This document shows, piece by piece, positions 36,344 to 45,338 of a stretch of 64,000 bases of DNA. How positions within the stretch are numbered: the first letter of the stretch is position 1; each line of letters begins with the position of its first letter. The notes beneath the pieces are model-generated. The model did no database searches. It saw only the letters and a program-made list of their open reading frames with translations, and was not told the origin of the DNA. The translations under genes were made by a program, and so were the position numbers. The DNA comes from JACDHG01 sp963811585 (GTDB lineage: Bacteria > Actinomycetota > Actinomycetes > Propionibacteriales > Nocardioidaceae), in the NCBI GenBank assembly GCA_963811585.1, contig CAWERR010000006.1, forward strand, positions 248,001-312,000, written 5' to 3'.

Positions 36344-37309
36344 ATGCCCGACTCAGCAACCTCCGCGGGTCCCCTGTATGTCATCGGGGGCGCGGAGGAC
36401 AAGCTGAAGCGGCGCTCCATGCTCCGCGCGTTTGTGGAGGCGAGCGGTGGCGAGTCTGCGCGGATCGCCATCGTGCCAACGGCTTCATCGCTCGGTCCCG
36501 AGGTCATCGACATCTACGTCGCGCTGTTCGAACGACTCGGCGCTGCCTCGGCATTTGGTGTCCGGCCCGAGTCCCGCGAGGAGGCCGCTGACCTAGCGCT
36601 CTGTTCCCAGCTCGACGAGGCCACCGGCATATTCATGACGGGCGGCAACCAGCTCAAGCTGTCAGCGATCGTCAACGGGACTCCCTTCGGCGAAGCCATC
36701 AAGGCAGCCCATCTACGCGGTGTCACGGTCGGCGGTACGTCGGCCGGCGCCAGCATCCAGTCGTCCCACATGGTTGCGTTCGGCAGTGGTGGCTCGACGC
36801 CCAAGCAGCGGATGACTCAACTGGCCGCAGGCCTGGGACTGATCCCGGACTGCGTGATCGACCAGCATTTCGCGCAACGGAACCGCTACGGCAGGCTGCT
36901 GATGCTGGTGGCGCAGTCCCCGAACCTGCTGGGTATCGGTGTCGACGAGGACACCGCCGCCATCGTCCGCGGCGACACGATGGACGTCATCGGACGCGGA
37001 GCCGTCACCGTCATCGACGGCAGACAAATGACCTCGAACGCGCACGATGCTCCTCGCACCTCGCCGCTCCTCGTGTCCGATGCCCGCCTCCATGTATTGC
37101 CCGCCGGGTCAAAGTTCGATCTGATGAAGAGAGCACTCATCGCGGCTCCGTCCCGGGTCGACCCGGCTGAGGCGGAGGAGCTCAAGGTGGCCGGTGCCGA
37201 CCTGCGTCAACTGGCGACAGACATCGCCGCGGAGGGTGTCGGGCCGTCGAACCTGCGTCGTCGACGAGCGCGCAAGCGAGCTGACCGGGAGGACGGACCT
37301 GATGACTGA
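36344..37309 (+). CDS. cphB: cyanophycinase
   Basis: A 321-residue serine peptidase of family S51 that cleaves the storage polymer cyanophycin (poly-Asp with Arg side chains) to beta-Asp-Arg dipeptides. GPLYVIGGAEDKLKRRSML near the N-terminus, FMTGGNQLKL, VGGTSAGASIQSSHM with nucleophile Ser133, and LIPDCVIDQHFAQRNRYGRL are all diagnostic. A Lys/Arg/Asp-rich tail follows. ATG at 36344; a GTG at 36335 is also possible. The stop overlaps the cphA start by 8 bases, so breakdown and synthesis are cotranscribed. Confidence 0.95.
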   Translation: MPDSATSAGPLYVIGGAEDKLKRRSMLRAFVEASGGESARIAIVPTASSLGPEVIDIYVALFERLGAASAFGVRPESREEAADLALCSQLDEATGIFMTGGNQLKLSAIVNGTPFGEAIKAAHLRGVTVGGTSAGASIQSSHMVAFGSGGSTPKQRMTQLAAGLGLIPDCVIDQHFAQRNRYGRLLMLVAQSPNLLGIGVDEDTAAIVRGDTMDVIGRGAVTVIDGRQMTSNAHDAPRTSPLLVSDARLHVLPAGSKFDLMKRALIAAPSRVDPAEAEELKVAGADLRQLATDIAAEGVGPSNLRRRRARKRADREDGPDD

Positions 37310-40112
37310 GGCAACCACGAGCGTCGACGCGACGCCAGGTCCGTCGCCTGAGCTTGCCATCGTGCAGACCCAGATCTACCGCGGCGGAAACATCTGGTCC
37401 TACGAGAAGGCCATCCATCTCGTGGTGGACCTCGGCGTCCTCGAGGACTGGCCGACTGACCGCATCGAAGGCTTCACCGAAAGGCTCCTCGAACACCTGC
37501 CGGGCCTGCGCGAGCACTCCTGCTCCCGGGGCCGTCGGGGCGGATTCGTCGAGCGACTTGTCGAGGGCACCTGGCTCGGCCATGTCAGCGAGCACGTCGC
37601 CTTGCAGCTACAGCAAGAGGTCGGACACGACCTGCGTCGCGGCAAGACGCGTCAGGTCCCGGGCGAGCGCGGCCGCTACAACGTCATCTACGGGTATGTC
37701 GACGAGACCGTCGGCATCGCCGCAGGTCGACTCGCCATTCGCCTGATCAACCATCTCGTCACTGCAGAGCCAGACTTTGACTTCGAGGACGAGCGCGAGC
37801 GCTTCATCGTGCGTGCGGAAAGGTCGGCGTTCGGACCGTCCACACAGGCGATCATCGACGAGGCGGAGTCGCGTGACATTCCCTGGATCCGGCTCAACCA
37901 GCACTCGCTGGTCCAGCTGGGGCAGGGCGTGCACCAGAAGCGGATCCGGGCGACCATGACGTCCAGCACGTCAGCGATCGCGGTCGACGTGGCCAGTGAC
38001 AAGGACCTGACCGGCCGACTGCTCAGCGCCGCCGGCCTCCCAGTGCCGAAGGCTGAGTCGCTCCGCACCGCGGACCAGGCGGTGACCGTGGCCAACCGGA
38101 TCGGTTACCCGGTCGTGTGCAAGCCGCTGGACGGCAACCACGGGCGCGGTGTCTGCCTCGACCTGCGAAGTGAAGACGACGTACGTGAGGCTTTCCCGAT
38201 CGCTGAGGACCAGTCGCGTCGCGGCTGGGTGATCGTCGAGTCGTTCGTCACCGGCAAGGACTACCGGTGTCTCGTCATCGACGGCAAAATCGCCGCGATC
38301 GCCGAGCGGGTGCCCGCCCATGTGGTCGGCGACGGCACGCAGACGATCGCCGAACTGGTCGATGCCACCAACGCCGACCCCCGGCGGGGCGTCGGTCACG
38401 AGAAGGTCCTGACGCGCATCAAGATCGATGACGCGGCCATTGAGCTCGTGCGTGCGCAGGGCTATGAGCTGCACGACGTACCCCCGGCCCAGGAGACGAT
38501 CAAGCTGACATTGACGGGCAACATGAGCACCGGCGGCATCTCGATCGACCGCACGTTCGAGGCACATCCTGAGAACGTCGAAATCGCCGAGGAGGCGGCT
38601 CGCGTGATCGGCCTCGACATCGCCGGCATCGACTTCATCTGCCCCGACATCACCGAGCCGGTCCGTGAGACAGGTGGCGCGATCTGCGAGGTCAACGCCG
38701 CGCCAGGCTTCCGGATGCACACCCACCCGACCATCGGCGACCCCCAGTTCATCTCCAAGTCCGTCGTCGACATGCTCTTCCCGCCCGGAGCGCCGAGCCG
38801 GATCCCGATCGTCGCCGTCAGCGGCACCAACGGCAAGACCACGACATCCAGGATGATCGCGCACATCTTCAAGGGGATGGGTCGCAAGGTTGGTATGACG
38901 TCGACCGATGGCGTGGTGATCGACGAGCGGCTGGTGATCCGCGCCGACGCCTCAGGCCCCAAGTCCGCCCGGATGGTCCTGCAGAACCCACGCGTGGACT
39001 TCGCCGTGTTCGAGGTCGCCCGCGGCGGCATCCTGCGTGAAGGCCTCGGCTACGAGCGCAATGACGTCGCCGTCGTGCTCAACGTGCAGTCCGACCACCT
39101 GGGTCTGCGCGGCATCAACACCGTCGAGCAGCTCGCCGACGTCAAGGCCGTCCCGGTCGAGGCCGTGCCGCGGCACGGCCATGCCGTTCTCAACGCCGAC
39201 GACCCGCTCGTCCGGGCGATGCGTCGGCGATGCTCCGGTGACGTCGTCTGGTTCAGCATGGAGCCGCGTGGGTCGGAGGTGCGTGACTTCGTCGACGCAC
39301 AGTGCCGACGTGGCGGCAAGGCGGTGGTGCTCGAGACCAGCGAGCGCGGCGACATGATCGTGGTAAAGCACGGTGCGCGTGAGATGCAGCTCGCCTGGAC
39401 CCACCTGCTCCCGGCGACCTTCGACGGTCGGGCTCGGATGAACGTGCAGAACTCGCTCGCCGCCGCCGCTGCGGCCTTCGCTGCCGGAGCGCCGCTGCAT
39501 GACATCCGACAGGGCCTGCGGACATTCTCCACGAGTTACTACCTCTCCCCCGGCCGACTCAACGAGATCGAGGTCGAGGGTGTCCACGTGGTCATCGACT
39601 ACTGCCACAATGCCCCGGGCATGCGGATGCTCGGCGACTTCGTCGACCGGCTCGGCGAGAGCCTGCTCGCGACGAGCGAGCTCGGGAAGCCGTCGCGGAT
39701 GGGTGTGATCGCCACTGCCGGCGACCGTCGCGACGACGACTTGGTCGAGCTGGGTCGGGTCGCAGCCGACCACTTCGACGTGCTTGTCGTGCGTGAGGAT
39801 GCGGCCCTGCGTGGTCGCGAACGCGGCGCCACTGCTGCGCTCGTCGCGCAAGGGGTCAGGGAACGCTCGCAGCAGGGCGCCCGCTGCAAGCAAGTAGAGG
39901 TAGTGCTCGACGAGATCGACGCGACCCGGCACGCGATGTCGCGCGCGAACGCCGGCGACCTCGTCGTCCTGTGCGTCGACCAGCACGCAGCCGTGCTGGC
40001 TGAGCTCGAGTCGTGGTCCAACCGCGCCCAGGCCGGCGCCAACGCGTCAGAAACTGAGCTGATCAGCGACCCCGACTTCGCGGCAACCAGCGGCGCCACC
40101 ACGCCCGAGTGA
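37302..40112 (+). CDS. cphA: cyanophycin synthetase
   Basis: A 936-residue ATP-dependent polymerase joining Asp and Arg into cyanophycin. It has the full three-part layout: an N-terminal domain (QTQIYRGGNIWSYEKAIHLV), an ATP-grasp module for Asp addition (YPVVCKPLDGNHGRGVCLDL around residue 274, EVNAAPGFRMHTHPT near 470) and a Mur-ligase module for Arg addition (VSGTNGKTTTSRMI near 506, GGILREGLGYERNDVAVVLN, VVIDYCHNAPGMRMLGDFVD). Unbroken over 2.8 kb. The ATG overlaps the cphB stop (ATGACTGA). A nitrogen/carbon reserve role is inferred. Confidence 0.96.
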   Translation: MTEATTSVDATPGPSPELAIVQTQIYRGGNIWSYEKAIHLVVDLGVLEDWPTDRIEGFTERLLEHLPGLREHSCSRGRRGGFVERLVEGTWLGHVSEHVALQLQQEVGHDLRRGKTRQVPGERGRYNVIYGYVDETVGIAAGRLAIRLINHLVTAEPDFDFEDERERFIVRAERSAFGPSTQAIIDEAESRDIPWIRLNQHSLVQLGQGVHQKRIRATMTSSTSAIAVDVASDKDLTGRLLSAAGLPVPKAESLRTADQAVTVANRIGYPVVCKPLDGNHGRGVCLDLRSEDDVREAFPIAEDQSRRGWVIVESFVTGKDYRCLVIDGKIAAIAERVPAHVVGDGTQTIAELVDATNADPRRGVGHEKVLTRIKIDDAAIELVRAQGYELHDVPPAQETIKLTLTGNMSTGGISIDRTFEAHPENVEIAEEAARVIGLDIAGIDFICPDITEPVRETGGAICEVNAAPGFRMHTHPTIGDPQFISKSVVDMLFPPGAPSRIPIVAVSGTNGKTTTSRMIAHIFKGMGRKVGMTSTDGVVIDERLVIRADASGPKSARMVLQNPRVDFAVFEVARGGILREGLGYERNDVAVVLNVQSDHLGLRGINTVEQLADVKAVPVEAVPRHGHAVLNADDPLVRAMRRRCSGDVVWFSMEPRGSEVRDFVDAQCRRGGKAVVLETSERGDMIVVKHGAREMQLAWTHLLPATFDGRARMNVQNSLAAAAAAFAAGAPLHDIRQGLRTFSTSYYLSPGRLNEIEVEGVHVVIDYCHNAPGMRMLGDFVDRLGESLLATSELGKPSRMGVIATAGDRRDDDLVELGRVAADHFDVLVVREDAALRGRERGATAALVAQGVRERSQQGARCKQVEVVLDEIDATRHAMSRANAGDLVVLCVDQHAAVLAELESWSNRAQAGANASETELISDPDFAATSGATTPE

Positions 40113-40115
40113 CGT

Positions 40116-40342
40116 TTCCGGTGATCGGCGTGATCGACGTGATCCGGTGATCGGCGTAATCCGGTGATCGGCGTAGCCCGGTGATCGAGCCCGTCGAGAT
40201 CACGGGTCTCGACAAGCTCGACCGGCGATGATGGGTCTCGACAAGCTCGACCGACGATGATGGGTCTCGACAGGCTCGACCAAGGTGGTCCGGCGATCGA
40301 ACTTGTCGAGATCACAGGTCTCGACAAGCTCGACCGGCGTGG
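40116..40342. repeat. intergenic repeat array: 17-bp CCGGTGATCGGCGTAAT units and GGTCTCGACAAGCTCGACC copies
   Basis: The 330-bp gap between cphA and the YciI gene is mostly repeats. Four drifting units of CCGGTGATCGGCGTRAT span about 40128-40190. They are followed by GATCGAGCCCGTCGAGATC and GGTCTCGACAAGCTCGACC (40205-40223), two further close copies spaced 32 bp apart with GGCGATGATG spacers, an inverted partner GATCGAACTTGTCGAGATC and a last copy ending near 40335. The remaining ~100 bp before 40443 presumably hold the YciI promoter and its AAGGAG site. Confidence 0.85.
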
Positions 40343-40442
40343 TTGAGAAACTGGTCGGTGTCGATGTCGTGAACAGCGCCTCGTCGTTCGTAGTACAGGT
40401 TAGAAGGACGCCGACGGTGTCCCCGAGCCGAAGGAGAGCGCG

Positions 40443-40799
40443 ATGCGCTACGTGATGATGATCTGCGGCGATGAAAACGCCTGGGACGACACCCCGGCCG
40501 AGGTGCTCGAGGCCGCCACGAAGGAGACCTACGCCTGGTTCGAGAAGTGGGGTGGCGCAGGCAAGGTTGTCGAGGGTGGGGCCGAGCTGCAGCACTCGCG
40601 GACCGCGAAGAACGTACACGCCGGACCCAACGGCGTCACGATCAGCGACGGGCCGTTCATGGAGACGAAGGAAGGCGTCGGCGGGTTCGTCCTGCTGGAG
40701 TGCGACACCATGGATGAGGCGCTGGAGGTTGCCGCAACCTGGCCAGGACTGTCCTACCCCTCCGTCACCATCGAGGTGCGACCGATCGTCGAGCACTAA
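40443..40799 (+). CDS. YciI/DGPF family protein
   Basis: A 118-residue protein with the dimeric alpha/beta YCII fold: MRYVMMICGDENAW at the start, the DGPFMETKEGVGGFVLLEC motif that names the DGPF family, and a C-terminal TWPGLSYPSVTIEVRPI. It has a strong ribosome site (AAGGAGAGCG). DGPF proteins are normally encoded with ECF42-group sigma factors; here one ends on the opposite strand, overlapping by 4 bases. The biochemical role is unknown. Confidence 0.93.
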   Translation: MRYVMMICGDENAWDDTPAEVLEAATKETYAWFEKWGGAGKVVEGGAELQHSRTAKNVHAGPNGVTISDGPFMETKEGVGGFVLLECDTMDEALEVAATWPGLSYPSVTIEVRPIVEH

Positions 40800-41992
40800 C
40801 CCCGTTCGAGGCGCCGGGCCAGCAGGTCGCGCTCTGCCACGTTGGTGGCGAGCGAAAGAGCGGCCTCCTGCGCCCGGGCGGCCTCATCCGTTCGCCCTAA
40901 CGCGTCCAGCAACGCCGCGCGAGTGGCATGAAGGAGCCGGTAGTCCCGCAGGGCGTCGGCGAGCGCGTCGACCTCGGCGAGGGCTACGGCAGGACCTTCG
41001 ACGTGCCAGGTCGCGATCGCCCGGTTGAGTCGCGCCACCGGGTTGTCCTGCCAGCTGAGCAATCCGTCATACAGCACCTGGATCTGTGGCCAGTCGGTTT
41101 CGTCGTACGTGGTCGCCTCCGCGTGGAGGACCGCGATGGCCGCATGCAACTGGTAGGGGCCGGGCCGTCGCCGTGCGAGCGCCTGGCGCAACCTGCTCGA
41201 CGCTTCGTCGATGAGCTGGCGGTCCCAGCGGGAGCGGTCCTGGTCACGCAGCAGAACCAGGCGCCCCTCGCTGTCGAACCGGGTGTGGGCGCGGGCCTCA
41301 TGCAGGTACAGCAGGGCGAGCAAGGCTGCTGCTTCGGGCTCCGTCGGCATCAGCCGGTCGACCAGGCCAGCAAGGACGACGGCGTCGGTGCGCAGCTCCC
41401 GCCGCTGGGGTACTTCGGCGGCGCTGGACAGGTAGCCCTCGTTGTAGACGAGGTAGATGACCGCCAGCACGGCCGCAAGCCGCTCGCCCAGCTCGTCGGG
41501 GTCCGGGATCTCGAAGACGATCGATCGCTCTTTCAGCAGCCGCTTCGACCGGGTGAGCCGCTGCGCCAAGGTGGCCTCGGAAACGAGGAAAGCGGCGGCG
41601 ATCTCGGCCGTCGTCAATCCACAGACTGCTTTGAGCGTCAACGCAACCTGCGATTCGACGGGCAGCTGCGGGTCGCAGCATCCGAACACCAGCGCCAGCC
41701 GGTCCTCGTCGGTCGCCGGTTCGGCGGGACGACTGGCGAGCTGAGTGAGCTTGCTGCGACCGGTCTCCTCGCGGCGGGCGCGGTCGACCGCCTTGCGCAG
41801 GGCAGTCGTCATCAGCCAGCCCCCGGGGTTGGGGGGAGGCCCCGCCACCGCCCAGTGCTCGAGTGCTTCGAGCCAGGCGTCGTGCGCGAGATCCTCGGCC
41901 AGCTCGAAGGATCCGGTACGTCGTACGAGCGCGGCCTGCAGTGCAGGCAGCTCACGCCGGTAGAGGACCTCGAGGTCCGCCGAAGCCGTCAC
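40796..41992 (-). CDS. ECF sigma factor, ECF42-like with C-terminal TPR-type domain
   Basis: A 398-residue extracytoplasmic-function sigma factor. Region 2 lies near the N-terminus (LAEDLAHDAWLEALEHW, GGWLMTTALRKAVDRARRE). Region 4 follows (LTLKAVCGLTTAEIAAAFLV, SEATLAQRLTRSKRLLKE). A ~220-residue C-terminal helical, tetratricopeptide-like extension (YLVYNEGYLSSAAEVPQRRE; NPVARLNRAIATWHVEGPAV; LLHATRAALLDALGRTDEAA) marks the ECF42 group, which has no anti-sigma factor and is thought to be controlled through that extension. Usually encoded beside DGPF proteins, as here, though convergently rather than in line. Confidence 0.93.
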   Translation of the reverse strand: MTASADLEVLYRRELPALQAALVRRTGSFELAEDLAHDAWLEALEHWAVAGPPPNPGGWLMTTALRKAVDRARREETGRSKLTQLASRPAEPATDEDRLALVFGCCDPQLPVESQVALTLKAVCGLTTAEIAAAFLVSEATLAQRLTRSKRLLKERSIVFEIPDPDELGERLAAVLAVIYLVYNEGYLSSAAEVPQRRELRTDAVVLAGLVDRLMPTEPEAAALLALLYLHEARAHTRFDSEGRLVLLRDQDRSRWDRQLIDEASSRLRQALARRRPGPYQLHAAIAVLHAEATTYDETDWPQIQVLYDGLLSWQDNPVARLNRAIATWHVEGPAVALAEVDALADALRDYRLLHATRAALLDALGRTDEAARAQEAALSLATNVAERDLLARRLERG

Positions 41993-41995
41993 CGG

Positions 41996-43708
41996 TCAGT
42001 CCGGGCGTGGCGCGTCGGCCGGATCCTGGGTGGCAAGCACCTTGTCGCGCAGGGTCGACGGGCTGTCGACCGAGGCACCCTGCTCACGCAGCCAGGCATC
42101 AACCAGCTCGCGGTCCTGATGGCACATGACGGCGATGGCGTCGCCTCTGTGTGCCCGGGCGGCCAGCGCCTGCAACCCGGCGAGCTCGGAGTCGTAGGAC
42201 GGCACCTCGGTGACGTTGACGTTCGCCGCGCCCTCGCGATAGAGCGCATCCAGCTCCTCGCTGCTGCGGCCACGCAGGTACTGCTGCTTGTGCACGATGA
42301 CCATGACGTCGGCATCCCTGGCACCGATCTCGCCGAGGCTACGGACAAGGTCGTCGGTGCGGTCTCCGGCCGTGCCCAGGGCAAGCATGGTCCGCCCGCC
42401 GCGCCCGCAGACACCACTCATCACTTCCACCAGCGCGTCCAGTCCCGCCTCGTTGTGGGCGAGGTCGACAATGACGGTGAAGTCTTTGAGCGAGTAGACG
42501 TTCATCCGGCCGGGATTGAGGTCGGGGCCCGGCGTAAACGTCCGCAGCCCTTCGACCACCGCCTCGCGTGCCAGCCCGACTCCGAGGGCAGCGCTGGCCG
42601 CGGCCATCGCGTTCTCCAAGTTGAAACGGCTGAGGCCTGCCAATGTCATCGGGATGTCGACGACCTTCACGAGCGGGTCAGGATCGGCGTCAGGCGCGAG
42701 CACGCAGACCCAGCCGTCGATAACGGTTGTGGCGCGGCCGTCCTGGCCGACCGCCGCGCGCAGGCTGGGCGAGTCGGGATCCCGCGAGAACACCCAGGGT
42801 CGAGCTTTGATGATGGTGCGCATCGCGAACACCCGCGGGTCGTCGCCGTTGAGGACAGCCCACCCGGTCGGCTTGGTGATCTGGGCGACGACCGCCTTCA
42901 CCTCGGCAAGCTGGTCGACCGTGTCGATCCCGTGCATGCCGAGGTGGTCAGCGCTCACGTTGGTCACGACGGAGACGTCGTTGTGGCGTACGCCTATGCC
43001 CCGGAGCAGGATGCCCCCGCGGGCGGTCTCGGTGACGGCGAGCTGCACTTGTTCGTGGGCGAGGACGCGTCCGGCACCGGCGGGGCCGGAGTAGTCGCCT
43101 GCTTCTACGAGCTCCCCGTCGATGTAGATGCCGTCAGTTGACGACCACCCGACGTGCAGCCCTGCGACCCGGCCGATGTGCCCGATCATCCGCGACGTGG
43201 TCGTCTTGCCGTTGGTGCCGGTCACGGCGATGACCGGCACCGTTGGTGTCAGTGTGGCGGGCCGCGCCCCGAGCTCTGCACGACGTACCTCTCCCGCGAC
43301 CTCGCTCACGGTGGCGTCGATGTCGGCGCCGGGCAGCACGTCCAGCACCTTGGCGACCCCGCGGCCAAGCGCAACGGCCCGGTCGCGATGCCGCCAGGGG
43401 TAGACGACGACCAGCCGATGTACGTCGTTGGTGGGTCGGACGCGCACCGCGAGCCGGTGGGTCCCCGCCTCTGCCGCGATCTGGCGCACCAGCCTCGCCA
43501 CGGCGCGGGCGGCGAAGCGCTGCCGGAATCCCGAGCTGGCGGTGCCAGGCCGGACGTTGGTGAGACCGATACGTCGAGCGAACTTCAGCGCAGTGTCGTC
43601 GCTCACCTCGAGCAGCGGAGTGAGGTCGAGCGTGAGCTTCACCGCGGCCCGGGGGAAGTAGAGGTTCGGGCCGTCGAGAACTCGAAGCTCGATGAGCGCC
43701 GACGTCAC
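41996..43708 (-). CDS. Mur ligase family protein resembling cyanophycin synthetase without ATP-grasp
   Basis: A 570-residue protein whose first ~30 residues (IELRVLDGPNLYFPRAAVKL) match the CphA N-terminal domain and whose main part is a CphA-type Mur ligase (VTGTNGKTTTSRMIGHI at 163-170, TARGGILLRGIGVRHNDVSV, GMHGIDTVDQLAEVKAVVAQ, LNPGRMNVYSLKDFTVIVDL). The ATP-grasp module between them is absent. It should ligate an amino acid to a carboxyl end, but it cannot run the full Asp-Arg cycle alone. It may act with the CphA encoded 2 kb away, or on another substrate. GTG at 43708 chosen; an in-frame ATG at 43738 overlaps fabI. Only 3 bp from the ECF42 gene start. Confidence 0.85.
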   Translation of the reverse strand: MTSALIELRVLDGPNLYFPRAAVKLTLDLTPLLEVSDDTALKFARRIGLTNVRPGTASSGFRQRFAARAVARLVRQIAAEAGTHRLAVRVRPTNDVHRLVVVYPWRHRDRAVALGRGVAKVLDVLPGADIDATVSEVAGEVRRAELGARPATLTPTVPVIAVTGTNGKTTTSRMIGHIGRVAGLHVGWSSTDGIYIDGELVEAGDYSGPAGAGRVLAHEQVQLAVTETARGGILLRGIGVRHNDVSVVTNVSADHLGMHGIDTVDQLAEVKAVVAQITKPTGWAVLNGDDPRVFAMRTIIKARPWVFSRDPDSPSLRAAVGQDGRATTVIDGWVCVLAPDADPDPLVKVVDIPMTLAGLSRFNLENAMAAASAALGVGLAREAVVEGLRTFTPGPDLNPGRMNVYSLKDFTVIVDLAHNEAGLDALVEVMSGVCGRGGRTMLALGTAGDRTDDLVRSLGEIGARDADVMVIVHKQQYLRGRSSEELDALYREGAANVNVTEVPSYDSELAGLQALAARAHRGDAIAVMCHQDRELVDAWLREQGASVDSPSTLRDKVLATQDPADAPRPD

Positions 43709-43712
43709 TCGG

Positions 43713-44483
43713 TCAGGCGCCCATCGCGTGGTAGCCACCGTCGACGTGCACGATCTCTCCCGTGGTCTTCGGCATGAAGTCGCTCAGCAGCGCAACGATC
43801 GTGAGGGCAGTGGGCTCGAGGTCGCCCATGTCCCAGCTCAGGGGCGCGCGCTTGTCCCACTCGTCTTCGAAGCGCTCGAATCCGGGGATCGCCTTGGCGG
43901 CCAACGTCTTCAGCGCTCCCGCCGAGATCAGGTTTGAACGGATGCCCTTCGGTCCGAGGTCGCGCGCCAGGTATCGGTTGCACGACTCCAGCGCGCCTTT
44001 GGCGAAGCCCATCCAGTCGTATCCCGGCCAGGCCACGGAAGCGTCGAACGTGCATCCGACGATGCTGCCTCCGGGCTTCATCAGCGGCAGGCAGGCCATC
44101 GCCAGCGACTGGTAGGAGTACGCCGAGACGCGGACGGCATGGGCCACGTCATCCCAGGGACCACCGAGGAAGTTGCCACCCAGGATCGTTGCCGGGTTGC
44201 CGTAGGCAATGGCATGGACAACTCCGTCGAGCCCGTCGACGTGTTCGCGCAGTTGGCCCTCGAGCCTCGCCAGGTGCTCGTCGTCGCTGACATCGAGCTC
44301 GATCACCGGCGGCTCGGTCGGCAGCCGACTCGCGATCCGCTTCGTGATCGACAGCGCGCGGCCGAAGTTGGAGATGATCACGGTCGCGCCCTGCTCCTGC
44401 GCGGCCTTTGCCGTGGCGAAGCCGATCGAGGAGTCGATGGTGACGCCGGCGACGAGGATGCGCTTACCGTCGAGGATTCCCAT
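43713..44483 (-). CDS. fabI: enoyl-[acyl-carrier-protein] reductase (NADH), InhA/FabI type
   Basis: A 256-residue short-chain reductase for the last step of fatty-acid chain elongation. GILDGKRILVAGVTIDSSIG gives the FabI-type cofactor loop. YDWMGFAKGALESCNRYLAR carries the catalytic Tyr and Lys in InhA spacing. LISAGALKTLAAKAIPGFER is the substrate loop as in mycobacterial InhA. Ends GEIVHVDGGYHAMGA. ATG at 44483. It follows fabG on the same strand with a 50-bp gap, the usual actinobacterial fabG-inhA pair. Confidence 0.95.
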   Translation of the reverse strand: MGILDGKRILVAGVTIDSSIGFATAKAAQEQGATVIISNFGRALSITKRIASRLPTEPPVIELDVSDDEHLARLEGQLREHVDGLDGVVHAIAYGNPATILGGNFLGGPWDDVAHAVRVSAYSYQSLAMACLPLMKPGGSIVGCTFDASVAWPGYDWMGFAKGALESCNRYLARDLGPKGIRSNLISAGALKTLAAKAIPGFERFEDEWDKRAPLSWDMGDLEPTALTIVALLSDFMPKTTGEIVHVDGGYHAMGA

Positions 44484-44533
44484 GGGTGGAGCCTTTCGTC
44501 ATACGAAGTGGACGTGTCGTCGGCAACCTACGT

Positions 44534-45238
44534 CTAGTGGCCCATGCCGAGGCCGCCGTCGACGGGGATGACGGCGCCGGTGACGTAGCCAGCCTCGTCT
44601 GAGGCCAGCCAGCGCACGACGCCAGCGATCTCTTCACTGGTGGTGAACCGACCAAGCGGGATGGCGTTCAGATACTCGGTGCGCTTCTCGGTGGACAGTG
44701 TTGCCGTCATGTCTGTGTCGACGAAGCCGGGGGCGACGACGTTCGCGGTGATGGAGCGGGAGCCGAGCTCTCGCGCGATCGAGCGCGCCATGCCGACCAG
44801 CCCGGCTTTGCTGGACGCGTAGTTGACCTGCCCTGCCGAGCCGAGTAGACCGACGACCGACGAGATCAGCACGATCCGGCCGCGCTTCAGCCGGAGCATT
44901 CCCTTGGCAGCGCGCTTGACCACCCGGAACGAGCCGGTGAGGTTGGTGTCGATCACGGAGGTCCAGTCGTCGTCCGACATCCGTAGCAGCAACGTGTCGC
45001 GCGTGATGCCTGCGTTTGCGACCAGCACCTCGACCGGGCCGTGCTCCTCCTCGATCGACGTGAACGCCGCCTCGACCGCCTCGGCATCGGTGACGTCGCA
45101 CTGGACACCGAAGAAGCCGTCAGGCGGTTCACCGGTGCGGTAGGTGACGGCCACCTGGTCGCCTGCATCGACGAAGGCCTGGGCGATTGAGCGCCCGATC
45201 CCGCGGTTACCGCCGGTCACCAACACAGATCTGGCCAC
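44534..45238 (-). CDS. fabG: 3-oxoacyl-[acyl-carrier-protein] reductase
   Basis: A 234-residue SDR enzyme reducing 3-ketoacyl-ACP with NADPH. SVLVTGGNRGIGRSIAQAFV is the Rossmann glycine motif. LVANAGITRD and the catalytic Ser-Tyr-Lys (ISSVVGLLGSAGQVNYASSK) are present, and AGYVTGAVIPVDGGLGMGH is the FabG C-terminus. The GTG at 45238 is preceded by GAGGAGACGAT. Forms an operon with fabI. The 100-bp divergent gap to the DUF3099 gene carries its promoter, not recognisable by eye. Confidence 0.95.
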   Translation of the reverse strand: MARSVLVTGGNRGIGRSIAQAFVDAGDQVAVTYRTGEPPDGFFGVQCDVTDAEAVEAAFTSIEEEHGPVEVLVANAGITRDTLLLRMSDDDWTSVIDTNLTGSFRVVKRAAKGMLRLKRGRIVLISSVVGLLGSAGQVNYASSKAGLVGMARSIARELGSRSITANVVAPGFVDTDMTATLSTEKRTEYLNAIPLGRFTTSEEIAGVVRWLASDEAGYVTGAVIPVDGGLGMGH

Positions 45239-45338
45239 ATCGTCTCCTCGTCAGGCGTCGGCGACCGACGCTACCGCTAACCGCACGGTACGACGAACGC
45301 GGCTCGAGGCGTACGGTGGAGTGGAAGGAGCGCCCATC

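Noticed and set aside
40116..40342. Repeat array after cphA as a CRISPR array
   Set aside because: Copies are palindromic, unevenly spaced, in both orientations, and no cas genes are present.
40928..43141. A 737-codon open frame on the + strand
   Set aside because: It is antisense to the ECF42 and Mur ligase genes, lacks recognisable motifs and is the usual by-product of GC3 bias.
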